The notes beneath the pieces were generated by a model. That model had not been told where the DNA came from. It was given only the letters and a program-made list of their open reading frames with translations, and made no database searches. From NCBI RefSeq assembly GCF_001465345.1, contig NZ_CP013655.1:1848673-1912672 (forward strand): a stretch of 64,000 nt of DNA. Reading direction: 5' to 3'. The DNA is from Enterococcus rotai (GTDB taxonomy: Bacteria; Bacillota; Bacilli; Lactobacillales; Enterococcaceae). Position numbers and translations under genes: made by a program. Positions 40,271 to 51,798 of the stretch are shown in pieces (the stretch's first letter is position 1; the number at the start of each line of letters is the position of its first letter).

Positions 40271-41470
40271 GTGGAAAATAAGAAAACAAGAAATGTTACT
40301 TGGATGTTGGCAGCTATTTTTCTAGGATACACTTGTATTTATGTGGATAAAACGACAATTGGCATGTCACTGGTGACGATTGCAAATGATCTAGGTTTTG
40401 ATCCCCAACAAAAGGGATTGATATTAAGTGCATTTTTTCTAGGTTATACGATTTTTCAAATTCCATTTGGGTATTTGTCTAATAAAATCGGAACTAGAAA
40501 AATGATGATTGCTTCAGTTTTTTTAGTGGGAATTTTTCTTTTTTTATTTGGTTTTGGCTTTTCATTATTGTATTTAATTTTTATTCGCTTTATGACAGGA
40601 GCCGTTGCGCATTCGGGTTATCCATCTTCTGTAAGTACCTTTATTTCACAAGAGTTACCAATGGAAAAACGAGGTCCGGCGCAATCTACGATGATTGCCT
40701 CCTCAGGTTTTGCAGCGATCGTAGGACCATTATTGATCGCTCCACTGTTACTTCAAGTTGGTTGGCATAAGACCTATTATTTTTTAGGAGCGGCTGTATT
40801 ATTGATTGCTGTTTTAATGTACTTTGTGATTCCAAAAGAGTTTGGCGGCGTAAAGGAACAGCTGCAAAATAAGTCGGCGATTTCATTTCGAGAAGTATTA
40901 AAAGATCGAAATGTCTGGATTTTGATTTTTGCCGCTTTTTTCATCAATGCGGCGATTTATGGGCTGAATGGGTGGATGGCGACTTATCTTGTAGAAGCTC
41001 ATGGTCTTGGTTTATCTCAAACTGCTTACGTAACAGCTGTCATTGGCTTTTTCACAATGGTTGCAGCGATGGTTGGCGGTGTTATGGTAAATAAATTTTT
41101 CATTGGTAAAGAGAAAAATGTTATTTTTGTGGCAACCGTAGGCGGTGGAATTTTTGCTGTGTTAGTTTCAGTCGTTGGAACATTTGTATTGAGTATGATT
41201 GCATTAACACTCGCTGTTGCCTGTGCTAGTTTGGCATTTGCAACGTTGATGAGTATTCCATTGAAACTATTTCCATCAGATGAAGTTTCTGCAAAATATG
41301 CAACAATTAATGCAATCGGTGTTTCAGGTGGTTTTGTTGCCCCAACGATTATTGGAGCCCTGATTCAATTGTCAAATGGTGCTTTCTTCAGTTCCTTCTT
41401 ATTTATAGGCATTTCATTTGTAGTTGCAGGAACTATCACCTTACTGGTTCAAAAAAAGAAAGAATCCTAG
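40271..41470 (+). CDS. MFS transporter
   Basis: 399-aa protein with twelve helices. GYLSNKIGTRKMM is the MFS loop 2-3 motif; the N-terminal YVDKTTIGMSLVTIANDLGF suggests the anion:cation symporter branch (organic anions, hexuronates or glycerol-phosphate). GTG start with AGGAGTGAG upstream. A PVA/BSH-type amidase lies 36 bases downstream and is probably cotranscribed, so the transported molecule may be its substrate or product (inference). Confidence 0.87.
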   Translation: MENKKTRNVTWMLAAIFLGYTCIYVDKTTIGMSLVTIANDLGFDPQQKGLILSAFFLGYTIFQIPFGYLSNKIGTRKMMIASVFLVGIFLFLFGFGFSLLYLIFIRFMTGAVAHSGYPSSVSTFISQELPMEKRGPAQSTMIASSGFAAIVGPLLIAPLLLQVGWHKTYYFLGAAVLLIAVLMYFVIPKEFGGVKEQLQNKSAISFREVLKDRNVWILIFAAFFINAAIYGLNGWMATYLVEAHGLGLSQTAYVTAVIGFFTMVAAMVGGVMVNKFFIGKEKNVIFVATVGGGIFAVLVSVVGTFVLSMIALTLAVACASLAFATLMSIPLKLFPSDEVSAKYATINAIGVSGGFVAPTIIGALIQLSNGAFFSSFLFIGISFVVAGTITLLVQKKKES

Positions 41471-41506
41471 TTCAGAGTTTTGAAAAAATAAAAAGGGTGT
41501 GAGAAA

Positions 41507-42499
41507 ATGTGTACAGGTATCACAGTTAAGTCAAAAGCAGGCAATAGTTATTGGGGCCGAACTCAAGAATTTAATTTGTTGTTGGAATATGATGGTGCAA
41601 TTATTCCTAGAAGTTATGATTTACATGTTTCGTTAGATCATTTCTTAACACAATATGCTGCAATGGGCGTGGCACTTGCTGGACATCCATTATTGGTAGA
41701 CGGTGTTAATGAAAAAGGATTGATGGGTGGCTCGTTTTACTTTGGCCATTATAATCGCTATATTGAATCAGAAAAAATTCGTGCTCAGGGTAAGCTACCT
41801 TTAGCAGGAGCCGAATTTGTAACCTATGCCTTGACGAATTATGCTTCTGTGGCTGAAATCAAAGAGCGGGTAAATCAGGATACGGCGATTGCTATTGTTG
41901 ATAATCAGATGGGAATTCCCCAGCACTATGTATTTCAAGATGAATCAGGTGCATCGGTTGTGGTTGAGCCTTCCATTGACGGCAGCTATGAAGTTTATGA
42001 CAATCCAGTAGGCGTGTTTACCAATAGCCCAAAATTTGACTGGCATTTAACGAATCTTCAGAATTATGTAGGGCTTAGTGATTTGATAGCGCCTGATATA
42101 CAGATGGAAGCTCTTCATGTTTTTTCAAATGGTAAAGGTTCTGGTTTACGTGGGATTCCGGGAGATTTCACACCCCAGTCACGCTTTATTCGAGCGGCAT
42201 TTTTGAAGCATTTTTCAGAAAAAGTCGAAGACGAACAAGCAGTTGAACAAATTTTTCATATTTTAGATAGTTTTGATATTCCCAAAGGTGTTGTTAAAGT
42301 TAGTTCGGATACGGATGTACAATATACGCAATATACTAGTGCTTATGACAGTAAAGAAAAACAAATGTACATTCATTTGTATGAGAATCGTATGATTCAG
42401 ACCTTGTCTTTGAATTCTGGCATATTGGACAGCTCTGAACCTCAATATTTTGAATTGAAGGCTGAACAACAGTATTATTCAATGCCTAAAAAAGGATAG
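41507..42499 (+). CDS. choloylglycine hydrolase/penicillin V acylase family amidase
   Basis: 330-aa Ntn-hydrolase. After Met removal Cys2 is the nucleophile (MCTG). Arg18, the TNSPKFDWH asparagine and SRFIR arginine are conserved. Two positions differ from bile-salt hydrolases: Glu21 replaces the usual Asp (RTQE versus RNMD), and Tyr78 occupies the place of BSH Asn82, as in penicillin V acylases. That favours a PVA-like or acyl-homoserine/peptide amide substrate over conjugated bile salts. Partnered with the MFS gene and under its cre-controlled promoter. Confidence 0.85.
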   Translation: MCTGITVKSKAGNSYWGRTQEFNLLLEYDGAIIPRSYDLHVSLDHFLTQYAAMGVALAGHPLLVDGVNEKGLMGGSFYFGHYNRYIESEKIRAQGKLPLAGAEFVTYALTNYASVAEIKERVNQDTAIAIVDNQMGIPQHYVFQDESGASVVVEPSIDGSYEVYDNPVGVFTNSPKFDWHLTNLQNYVGLSDLIAPDIQMEALHVFSNGKGSGLRGIPGDFTPQSRFIRAAFLKHFSEKVEDEQAVEQIFHILDSFDIPKGVVKVSSDTDVQYTQYTSAYDSKEKQMYIHLYENRMIQTLSLNSGILDSSEPQYFELKAEQQYYSMPKKG

Positions 42500-42521
42500 A
42501 GGCGACTTAATTTAAATTAGA

Positions 42522-42703
42522 TGGAAGAGAATTACGGGAGAGACTAGTCATAGCACCGAAGGAATAAATGATCAATGACGCAAAGCATTGATCATGAAGA
42601 TCTCAGGTAAAAGGACCGTAATTGGACATCACTCTGGAAAGCGGAAGCACCGAAGGAGCAACTCTTCAAGATGAAGACGAATCTCTCAGGTTTTGTACAG
42701 AGG
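42522..42703 (+). promoter_or_regulatory. tandem glycine riboswitch
   Basis: Two successive aptamers with the conserved cores GCACCGAAGGA and CTCAGGT. Aptamer 1 is closed by ATTACGG (42531-42537) / CCGTAAT (42616-42622). Aptamer 2 is closed by CTCTG (42632-42636) / CAGAG (42698-42702). The last strand also forms the start of the terminator stem, so glycine binding should prevent termination (ON switch) for the gcv operon. Confidence 0.95.
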
Positions 42704-42742
42704 AACAGGCATTTCTTTAAGATGCCTGTTCCTCTGTTTTTA
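42698..42742 (+). terminator. riboswitch-controlled terminator
   Basis: CAGAGGAACAGGCAT pairs with ATGCCTGTTCCTCTG, followed by TTTTTATA. It shares CAGAG with P1 of the second glycine aptamer. Confidence 0.92.
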
Positions 42743-42815
42743 TATAGTTATTTTTACTTGGAGGTGTCATCGAAACAAAGAAATAAAAATACGAAGAAGC
42801 AAAGGAGTAGAGAAG

Positions 42816-43901
42816 ATGGATCTAAAAACACCTTTATATGATGCACATCTTGAAGCAGGCGGGAAAATGGTTCCATTTGCGGGTTACACGCTACCTGTCC
42901 AATATAAAGATAGTGGTGTGATCAAAGAACATTTAGCTGTTCGCAATCAAGTTGGATTGTTTGATGTTTCCCATATGGGGGAAGTTGTTTACGAGGGAAA
43001 AGATGCTTTAGCGAATTTGCAGTATTTATTAACAAATGATTTTAGCAATTTAGAAATAGGTCGTGTTCGATATACCTTGATGTGTAATGAAAATGGTGGA
43101 GTAATCGATGATCTATTAGTGTATAAATGTAGTGAGGAGAAATATCTACTGGTGGTCAACGCAGCAAATAGAGCGAAAGATGTTGCTTGGATGACAGCGC
43201 ACTTATTCGGTGAAGTTGAATTTTCTGATCAATCCGATCAGTTTGTTCAGATCGCATTACAAGGATCGTTTGCTAAAGAAATTATAGCGAAATTAACAAA
43301 AGAGGAAGAAATTCCTAAAAAATACTATAGTTTTACTGAACAGGCCAATGTTGGCGGTGTCACTTGTATTTTATCTCGAACGGGTTATACAGGGGAGTTT
43401 GGCTATGAATTATACTGTAAACCAGAAGATGGACTTACATTATGGCATCTGTTAGTAGAAACAGGTCAAGAATACGGCATCATCCCATGTGGTCTAGGTG
43501 CACGTGATACATTGCGTTTAGAGGCTGGAATGCCACTCTATGGGCATGAAATGACTGAAGAAATCACACCGCTTGAAACAGATCTAGGTTTTGCGGTCAA
43601 AATGAAAAAAGAAGATTTTATTGGCAAACAGGGCCTACTTGATAAAGGTGAACCTAAAATTACTCGGATCGGGTTACAGTTAACGGATCGCGGGATTGTT
43701 CGTGAAGGAGCCGATGTTTATTTTAAAGGGAATAAGATTGGCCAAACGACCTCAGGTACGATGTGTCCATTTATCAATAAGGCTTGTGCAATGGCTTTAG
43801 TAGAAAAAGGAATCGTAGAAATCGGTTCACCAATAGAAGTAGAAGTTAGAGGTAAGAAAATTACGGCTGAAGTTGTCACAATACCGTTTGTAAAAAAATA
43901 A
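42816..43901 (+). CDS. gcvT: glycine cleavage system T protein (aminomethyltransferase)
   Basis: 361 aa. Transfers the aminomethyl carbon from lipoylated H protein to tetrahydrofolate, releasing ammonia and 5,10-methylene-THF. Typical segments are TPLYDAHLEAGGKMVPFAGY, LFDVSHMGEV and GLGARDTLRLEAGMPLYGHEM. ATG at 42816 follows AAAGGAG; the frame upstream of it runs through the riboswitch terminator and is not coding. First gene of gcvT-H-PA-PB. Confidence 0.95.
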   Translation: MDLKTPLYDAHLEAGGKMVPFAGYTLPVQYKDSGVIKEHLAVRNQVGLFDVSHMGEVVYEGKDALANLQYLLTNDFSNLEIGRVRYTLMCNENGGVIDDLLVYKCSEEKYLLVVNAANRAKDVAWMTAHLFGEVEFSDQSDQFVQIALQGSFAKEIIAKLTKEEEIPKKYYSFTEQANVGGVTCILSRTGYTGEFGYELYCKPEDGLTLWHLLVETGQEYGIIPCGLGARDTLRLEAGMPLYGHEMTEEITPLETDLGFAVKMKKEDFIGKQGLLDKGEPKITRIGLQLTDRGIVREGADVYFKGNKIGQTTSGTMCPFINKACAMALVEKGIVEIGSPIEVEVRGKKITAEVVTIPFVKK

Positions 43902-43925
43902 TTGGAAAAGAAGGAGTCGTTTATT

Positions 43926-44309
43926 ATGGCAAAGGCGGAAGAATTGAAGTTTTCTAAATCACATGAGTGGGTACTTTTTGATGGAGATAAAGTTAGGATC
44001 GGTCTGTCTGATTACGCACAAGACCAATTAGGGGATATTGTGTTTATTGATTTACCAGATGAAGGGGATGAAGTCACAAAAGGTGAATCATTTGCGGATA
44101 TCGAATCAGTTAAAGCTGTTTCAGAGGCGTATTCTCCAATTACAGCAACGGTTTCAGCAATCAATGAAGAGTTGATGGATAGCCCAGAGTTGATCAATTC
44201 TGCACCATTGGATTCATGGTTGATCGAAGTAGAGGGAGTCGAAGCAATCGAAGACTTATTAACCGCTGACGAATATAAGAAATTCTGCGAAGAATCTGAG
44301 GAGGCGTAA
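43926..44309 (+). CDS. gcvH: glycine cleavage system H protein
   Basis: 127-aa lipoyl carrier. FSKSHEWV at the N-terminus and the lipoylated lysine in DIESVKAVSE (about residue 60) are diagnostic. The start at 43926 is preceded by AAGGAG. It shuttles the aminomethyl group between P, T and L proteins. Confidence 0.95.
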   Translation: MAKAEELKFSKSHEWVLFDGDKVRIGLSDYAQDQLGDIVFIDLPDEGDEVTKGESFADIESVKAVSEAYSPITATVSAINEELMDSPELINSAPLDSWLIEVEGVEAIEDLLTADEYKKFCEESEEA

Positions 44310-44312
44310 TGA

Positions 44313-45625
44313 ATGGGTAATTATCTTGGATCAACAGAACAACAATACCAAGACATGCTGAAAACGATCGGATTAACGGATAGGATGGATCTCTACCAAA
44401 CGCTTCCCAAAGAAATGATCGTAGAAAAACTTGATATTCCAGCGGGAAAGTCAGAATTTGAAGTACGTCGTATTCTAGAAACTATGGGAAAGAAAAACAA
44501 AGTCTTCTCAAGTATTTTCCGAGGTGCAGGAGCATATAATCACTACATTCCAGCTATTGTTAAGCAAATCTCAGCAAAAGAAGAATTTATGACATCCTAT
44601 ACACCCTATCAACCTGAAATCAGTCAAGGGTTGCTACAGTCGATTTTTGAATATCAAACCATGATCTGTGAAATCACTGGAATGGATGCGACCAATGCTT
44701 CAGTGTACGATGGACCAACAGCAGCAGCTGAAGCCATCAATATGTGTTTAGAGAAAAAACGGTTGAAAGTTCTAATTTCAGAAACAACGAATCCAATGAC
44801 GATCCAAACGGCATTGACTTATTTTAGTTCTAGAGAAATTGAGTTTATCATGGTTCCAGAGAAAGATGGTCTGACAGATTTAGCTGTCTTACAAGAAAAA
44901 TTAGATGAAACAAGTGCGTGTTTCATTGTACAACAGCCAAACTATTATGGTGGGATCGAACCAGTCGAGGAAATAGCAGAATTGGTTCATAATGCGAAAG
45001 CTAAATTTATTATGAGTGTAAATCCCGTAGCCAGTACCGTTTTGAAAACAGCAGGTGAAGTTGACGCTGATATTGCAGTAGGAGACTCACAACCATTTGG
45101 CTTACCATTAGCTTTTGGCGGACCTTATATTGGATTTATTGCTACAAAAGAAAAAATGATGCGCAAATTACCTGGTCGGATTGCTGGAGAAACGGTGGAT
45201 GAAGCAGGGGATCGAGCCTTTGTTTTAACCTTACAAGCTCGTGAACAGCATATCCGCAGAGAAAAAGCAGCTTCTAATATTTGTTCAAATCAAGCACTAT
45301 GCGCATTAACAAATGCTGTTTATATGAGTACGATGGGGGCACAAGGGATTCAGGAGGTAGCTGAGCAATGTTATAGTAAAGCCCATTATTTAGCGGATCA
45401 ACTAAGCCAGATCAAAGGAGTAAAACGAAACAATGAAAGTCCGTTTTTCCATGAGTTTGTTACGAGTTTCCCTGTTTCAAATGAAGCTATATTAACGAAA
45501 TTAGAAGCGCACGATATCTTAGGCGGTTATCCTACAGAAGCAGGATTATTATGGTGCGTGACAGAAATGAATACGAAAGAACAAATCAATGAAGTAGTTG
45601 CATTGGTGAAGGAGGCGTGTGAATA

Positions 45626-45626
<1 letters not shown>
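44313..45626 (+). CDS. gcvPA: glycine dehydrogenase (decarboxylating) subunit 1
   Basis: 437-aa N-terminal half of the two-subunit P protein, as is usual in Firmicutes. Recognisable segments: GAGAYNHYIPA, TPYQPEISQGLLQSIFEYQTM and NICSNQALCAL. With GcvPB it decarboxylates glycine and loads the aminomethyl group on H protein. Its stop overlaps the gcvPB start. Confidence 0.95.
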
Positions 45627-47071
<1,445 letters not shown>

Positions 47072-47259
47072 GTTTCTGGAGAGAAAGAAATTAGGAACTA
47101 GTTGTTCTGGTCGGCTTTTAAGCTTATCCAACTTCACAGAACAGTTCCCTCAACAAATAGAGAAATCATCTGAAAGTTAAAGAGCAACTTTAAGTTGATT
47201 TCCTAATTTGTTCGGGAACTAGTCGGTTCTGTTCGGTTTTTAAAAAAAGGAGGAAAGGT
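47072..47259 (+). other. structured gcvPB-lpd spacer with repeats
   Basis: Contains two copies of GGAACTAGT-N-GTTCTG-type sequence (47095-47119 and 47215-47240) and a complementary CAGAACAGTTCCC (about 47137-47149), so alternative pairings are possible. A second small stem GAAAGTT/AACTTTA is at about 47171-47193. No family recognised; it could attenuate or process the operon mRNA. Confidence 0.4.
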
Positions 47260-48642
47260 ATGAGTTTTGATTTAATTGTTATTGGTGCTGGTCCAGGGGG
47301 TTATGTGGCAGCGATTAAAGCAGCGCAATTGGGCATGAAAGTTGCTTTGGTTGAAGGGGATCGTGTTGGTGGTACTTGTTTAAATCGTGGGTGTATTCCG
47401 ACGAAGACGTTGTTACATTCTGCAGAAACTGTTCGTGAAATAAAAAATGCTAGCACTGATGGAATTCATATTAAGGATTTGCAGATAAATATGGAAGAGG
47501 TTTATGAAAAGAAAAATAAAGTTGTTGATAGTCTTGTACAAGGAATTGAAGGATTGGTCAAAGGAAATCGTATTGAGTTGATTTTTGGCAAAGCTAAAAT
47601 TATCAAAGCTGGCGTAGTCGAAATAGCTGGGGAACGATATGAAACGAAAAAGATTCTGATTGCGACGGGTTCAAAACCGATGATTCCACCAATTCCTGGT
47701 AGTGATTTGCCAGGTGTTGTGACAAGTAATGAGCTTTTAGCTAAGCCAAGTAATTGTAAAAGTTTGGTTATTATCGGCGGTGGTGTGATTGGCGTAGAAT
47801 TTGCAACAATTTTTAATGCACTAGGTTGTGCTGTGACAATTATCGAAACAGCCGATACGTTACTTCCCAATTTTGACAATGAGCTATCTAAAAAATTAGC
47901 AATGACTCTAAAAAAGCTAGGGATCAAGATAGCAACGAAGTCGATCGTTACCGATATTTCTAAAAATCAACAGTTGACTTGTACCTACATTACTAAAGGA
48001 AAGGAAGAAGCTGTAACGAGTGATACGGTCTTGATTGCGACAGGTCGAAAAGCAAGTTTTGACGATTTATTTGAGCCTGAATTAAATCTGAAACTAGAGA
48101 ATCAGACAATTTGGGTTGATGAAACCTTTGAAACCTCTGTTAAAGGTATTTACGCAATCGGTGATGTCGCTAGCCGAGGAACACAATTAGCGCATTTAGC
48201 TTCAGCTCAAGGGGTAAATGCGGTTTTAGGGATGAAGCAACAGCCAGCTGAATACAATTTAGAGATTATTCCATCTTGTGTCTATACAGCCCCAGAAATA
48301 GCGTCTGTTGGTATGACAGAAACCGAAGCAAAAAATTTGGGTCTCTCAGTAAAAGTTGGAAAATATAATATGGCGGGTAATGGAAAAACAATGATTGCTG
48401 GAACTGGATTAGGTTTCATTAAGGTGATTGCTGATGCGGAAAACGAAAAAATTATCGGTGCTCAATTAATGTGTGATCGCGCAACTGATATGGTCAGTGA
48501 GTTTACAACAGCGATCGTAAACGGTCTATCGATCCATGACATGACCTCAATCGTTCATCCCCATCCAACCTATAATGAGGGTGTGGGTGAAGCCTATGAA
48601 AATCTTCTCGGACTTGGCATTCATACAATTCCAAAAAAATAA
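47260..48642 (+). CDS. lpdA: dihydrolipoyl dehydrogenase
   Basis: 460-aa flavoprotein that reoxidises lipoyl-H protein with NAD. N-terminal FAD site VIGAGPGGYVAAIKAAQLG, redox disulfide GGTCLNRGCIPTK, NAD site IIGGGVIGVEFA and C-terminal HPHPTYNEG with the catalytic His. Its position after gcvPB marks it as the L protein of glycine cleavage. Shine-Dalgarno AAAGGAGG. Confidence 0.94.
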   Translation: MSFDLIVIGAGPGGYVAAIKAAQLGMKVALVEGDRVGGTCLNRGCIPTKTLLHSAETVREIKNASTDGIHIKDLQINMEEVYEKKNKVVDSLVQGIEGLVKGNRIELIFGKAKIIKAGVVEIAGERYETKKILIATGSKPMIPPIPGSDLPGVVTSNELLAKPSNCKSLVIIGGGVIGVEFATIFNALGCAVTIIETADTLLPNFDNELSKKLAMTLKKLGIKIATKSIVTDISKNQQLTCTYITKGKEEAVTSDTVLIATGRKASFDDLFEPELNLKLENQTIWVDETFETSVKGIYAIGDVASRGTQLAHLASAQGVNAVLGMKQQPAEYNLEIIPSCVYTAPEIASVGMTETEAKNLGLSVKVGKYNMAGNGKTMIAGTGLGFIKVIADAENEKIIGAQLMCDRATDMVSEFTTAIVNGLSIHDMTSIVHPHPTYNEGVGEAYENLLGLGIHTIPKK

Positions 48643-48810
48643 CAGAAATAGGGCAAATTTTCTGAAATGTTTGGTACTATAATAGTAGAAAAGTTTCTTG
48701 GGTGTTAGCTTTGGAGGCACTGTTGATAAATTCAGCAACTGCAACAGTCGATCAACCGATACAGAGTCGTCACAAGTCACTTAGCTTTAAAAGAAAAGGA
48801 GAAAAAATAA

Positions 48811-49998
48811 ATGCTAACAGAAAAACAAAAAAGGTTTGCCGAAAGTCTAGAAGAAGAACTGATTCAAATTAGAAGACATCTACATCAAAACCCTGAAATT
48901 GGCTTGGATTTGCCAAACACAGTAGCTTTTGTAAAAGAAAAATTGACTGAATATGGCTATGAACCTCAATCCTGCGGAGAATCTGGTATTACCGTATTAG
49001 CAGGTAAAAAGAGTGGTAAAACGTTCCTATTACGTGGCGATATGGATGCTTTGCCAATTCGAGAGTTGACCGACCTACCGTTTAAATCTGAGAATGGCTA
49101 TATGCATGCTTGTGGTCATGATATGCATACAACCATGTTACTTGGAGCCGCTAAGCTTTTAAAAGAGTTTGAAGATGAATTAGATGGTCAAGTAAAATTA
49201 CTATTTCAACCAGGCGAAGAAATTCTTTCAGGTTCAAAAGTCTGTATTGAACATCATGTTTTAGAAAATCCTAAAGTAGATGCAGGAATGATGATCCATG
49301 TTTTCCCATTTAAAGGAATGAAGGCAGGTCAAATCATGCCAACACCAGAAGGAACATTTATGGCCAGTGCCGATTGGTTTGAAATCAATATCAAAGGACG
49401 AGGCGGACATGGTTCGCAACCTGAGACGGCGATCGATCCAATTAACGTAGCCGTTCATATCTATACCGCTTTACAAGAACTTTCAGCAAGAGAAATCGGT
49501 TCTGAAGAGCGTTTTGTTTTAACGATCGGTGAATTTACTGGTGGAACTCCTGGGGCTTCAAATATTATTCCAGAAACAACCGTAATGAAAGGAACTTTAC
49601 GAACATTAAAAGAAGATGTCCGCATACAAGTCAAAGAACGAATGACTGTGATGGCTGAAAACATTGCGAAAGCTTTCCGAGCTGAAGCGGAAGTGGTTTT
49701 CACTAATGGATGTACGACAAATGTGAATGATCCAGCATTGACAGCATTTACTAAAGAATCATTAACGGAAACATTTGGTGCTGAGCGAATCGTTACCATT
49801 CCTACATCAACACCACTTATGGGAAGTGAAGATTTTGGTGAAATCAGTCAGTTGATTCCAACAACGACTGTTCTATTAGTAGCATCTGAAGAAAATATCA
49901 ATCTTCATAATCCAGCGATTGTTTTTGATGAATCTGTCTTGATTGAAGGTGCCCAAGTTTATGCAGATACAGCAATGTCTTGGTTGAAAAAAGGCTGA
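48811..49998 (+). CDS. M20 family metallo-amidohydrolase
   Basis: 395-aa zinc peptidase of the M20D type (hippurate hydrolase / N-acyl-amino-acid deacylase / IAA-amino-acid hydrolase group). Metal and catalytic motifs: RGDMDALPI, HACGHDMHTTML, QPGEE, GRGGHGSQPETAIDP and MGSEDFGE. Cytosolic. Exact substrate not predictable. A leader of about 130 nt includes a stem ACTGTTG/CAACAGT; TATAAT at 48678-48683 is a likely -10. Confidence 0.9.
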   Translation: MLTEKQKRFAESLEEELIQIRRHLHQNPEIGLDLPNTVAFVKEKLTEYGYEPQSCGESGITVLAGKKSGKTFLLRGDMDALPIRELTDLPFKSENGYMHACGHDMHTTMLLGAAKLLKEFEDELDGQVKLLFQPGEEILSGSKVCIEHHVLENPKVDAGMMIHVFPFKGMKAGQIMPTPEGTFMASADWFEINIKGRGGHGSQPETAIDPINVAVHIYTALQELSAREIGSEERFVLTIGEFTGGTPGASNIIPETTVMKGTLRTLKEDVRIQVKERMTVMAENIAKAFRAEAEVVFTNGCTTNVNDPALTAFTKESLTETFGAERIVTIPTSTPLMGSEDFGEISQLIPTTTVLLVASEENINLHNPAIVFDESVLIEGAQVYADTAMSWLKKG

Positions 49999-50033
49999 TA
50001 TTGCTCATAATATGGTGAAGTGGAGGGGAAGAA

Positions 50034-51698
50034 GTGGTCAAGTCAGATATTGAAATTGCGCAAGAAACAACGATGCTGCCAATTACTAAAGTAGCAGAAG
50101 AAATTGGGTTGAATGAAGAACAATATGAGCTTTATGGAAAATATAAAGCAAAAATTGCTGTTGAAAAAATTAAAGCGGATAAAAATGGAAAAGTCATTCT
50201 AGTGACAGCCATTACACCAACGCCAGCAGGTGAAGGGAAAACAACCACAGTTGTGGGGCTAGGCGATGCGTTAAATCGAATTGGTAAGGATGCGATCATT
50301 GCTTTGAGGGAACCTTCTTTAGGACCCGTTTTTGGAATCAAAGGTGGTGCCGCTGGGGGTGGTTATGCTCAAGTGGTTCCTATGGAAGATATCAATCTTC
50401 ATTTTACAGGCGATTTTCATGCAATTGGGGCAGCAAATAATTTGCTTGCGGCCATCATTGATAATCATATTTTCCAAGGCAATGAGCTGGGGATCGATAA
50501 TCGCCGAATCACTTGGAAAAGAGCTGTAGATATGAACGATCGTCAATTGAGACATATTGTGGATGGTTTAGGAGCCAGAGTTAATGGTGTTCCAAGAGAA
50601 GACGGTTTTGAAATTACGGTTGCATCAGAAATTATGGCAATTCTATGTTTGTCTAATGACCTTGATGACCTGAAAGAAAATCTAGCCAACATCATTATTG
50701 GCTACACATATGAAAATCAACCAGTTACAGCGCGCGATTTAAATGCTCAGGGTGCAATGACAGCTTTATTGAAAGAGGCGATCAAACCAAATCTGGTACA
50801 AACCTTGGAAAATAATCCTGCTCTGATCCATGGTGGGCCATTTGCAAATATTGCTCACGGCTGTAATAGTGTGATTGCTACAAATACGGCTAGAAAATTA
50901 GCGGATTATGTTGTAACTGAAGGTGGTTTTGGAGCTGATTTAGGGGCAGAGAAGTTTATTGATATCAAATGTCGGAAATCTGGAATTCGTCCTTCAACCG
51001 TTGTTGTAGTAGCGACAGTTCGGGCCTTGAAAATGCATGGTGGTATACCGAAAGATCAGTTAGGTGTTGAAAATGTCAGTGCCCTTAAAGAAGGCTTGCC
51101 AAATCTTTTAAAACACATCGAAAATACAACAACTGTTTTTGGTTTACCAACGGTTGTTGCAATCAATAAATTCCCAACAGATACCGAAGCAGAATTGAAG
51201 CTGGTAGAAGAAGAATGTCAAAGACGCAATGTAAATGTGGTCCTTTCTGATGTTTGGGCACATGGTGGTGCTGGTGGTGAAGAGTTAGCAAGAGAGGTTA
51301 TTCGTTTAGCCGATCAGGAAAATAATTTTTCATTTGCCTATCCAGATGAATTACCGATCAAAGAGAAAATCAGCGCAATCGTTGAAAAAGTATACGGTGG
51401 AACCGCTGTTCGCTATGAAGCGATTGCTGAAAGAGAAATTGCTAAACTGGAAAAACTTGGTTTTGGCAACTTACCGATTTGTATGGCAAAAACACAATAT
51501 TCATTTTCAGACGATCAAACGAAGCTAGGAAGACCAACTGATTTTACGATAACAATCAGTAATATCAAAATTTCGGCTGGAGCAGGATTTATTGTGGCCT
51601 ATACTGGTACAGTGATGACGATGCCGGGATTACCAAAAAAAGCAGCGTATGAAAAAATTGATGTTGATTCAGATGGTAAAATTACGGGATTATTCTAA
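50034..51698 (+). CDS. fhs: formate-tetrahydrofolate ligase
   Basis: 554-aa ATP-dependent ligase producing 10-formyl-THF. P-loop [10 protein letters not shown], and family segments [23 protein letters not shown] and [13 protein letters not shown]-like [21 protein letters not shown] start with GGAGGGG upstream. It complements the glycine cleavage system in supplying one-carbon units. Terminator follows. Confidence 0.96.
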   Translation: MVKSDIEIAQETTMLPITKVAEEIGLNEEQYELYGKYKAKIAVEKIKADKNGKVILVTAITPTPAGEGKTTTVVGLGDALNRIGKDAIIALREPSLGPVFGIKGGAAGGGYAQVVPMEDINLHFTGDFHAIGAANNLLAAIIDNHIFQGNELGIDNRRITWKRAVDMNDRQLRHIVDGLGARVNGVPREDGFEITVASEIMAILCLSNDLDDLKENLANIIIGYTYENQPVTARDLNAQGAMTALLKEAIKPNLVQTLENNPALIHGGPFANIAHGCNSVIATNTARKLADYVVTEGGFGADLGAEKFIDIKCRKSGIRPSTVVVVATVRALKMHGGIPKDQLGVENVSALKEGLPNLLKHIENTTTVFGLPTVVAINKFPTDTEAELKLVEEECQRRNVNVVLSDVWAHGGAGGEELAREVIRLADQENNFSFAYPDELPIKEKISAIVEKVYGGTAVRYEAIAEREIAKLEKLGFGNLPICMAKTQYSFSDDQTKLGRPTDFTITISNIKISAGAGFIVAYTGTVMTMPGLPKKAAYEKIDVDSDGKITGLF

Positions 51699-51713
51699 GT
51701 TTCATTAAATAAT

Positions 51714-51749
51714 GAAAAAACCTATGTGTCTTGACACATAGGTTTTTTT
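51714..51749 (+). terminator. terminator after fhs
   Basis: AAAAAACCTATGTGTC / TTGA / CACATAGGTTTTTTT stem. The bases TGTCAAGACACAT reappear just upstream of the next Shine-Dalgarno (51776-51788). Confidence 0.85.
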
Positions 51750-51798
51750 CTCGTAGAATAGAGGATGTCAGATATGTCAAGACACATCGGAGGAGATT

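Noticed and set aside
42693-42815. N-terminal extension of GcvT
   Set aside because: It would translate the riboswitch terminator; ATG 42816 has the Shine-Dalgarno and matches GcvT N-termini.
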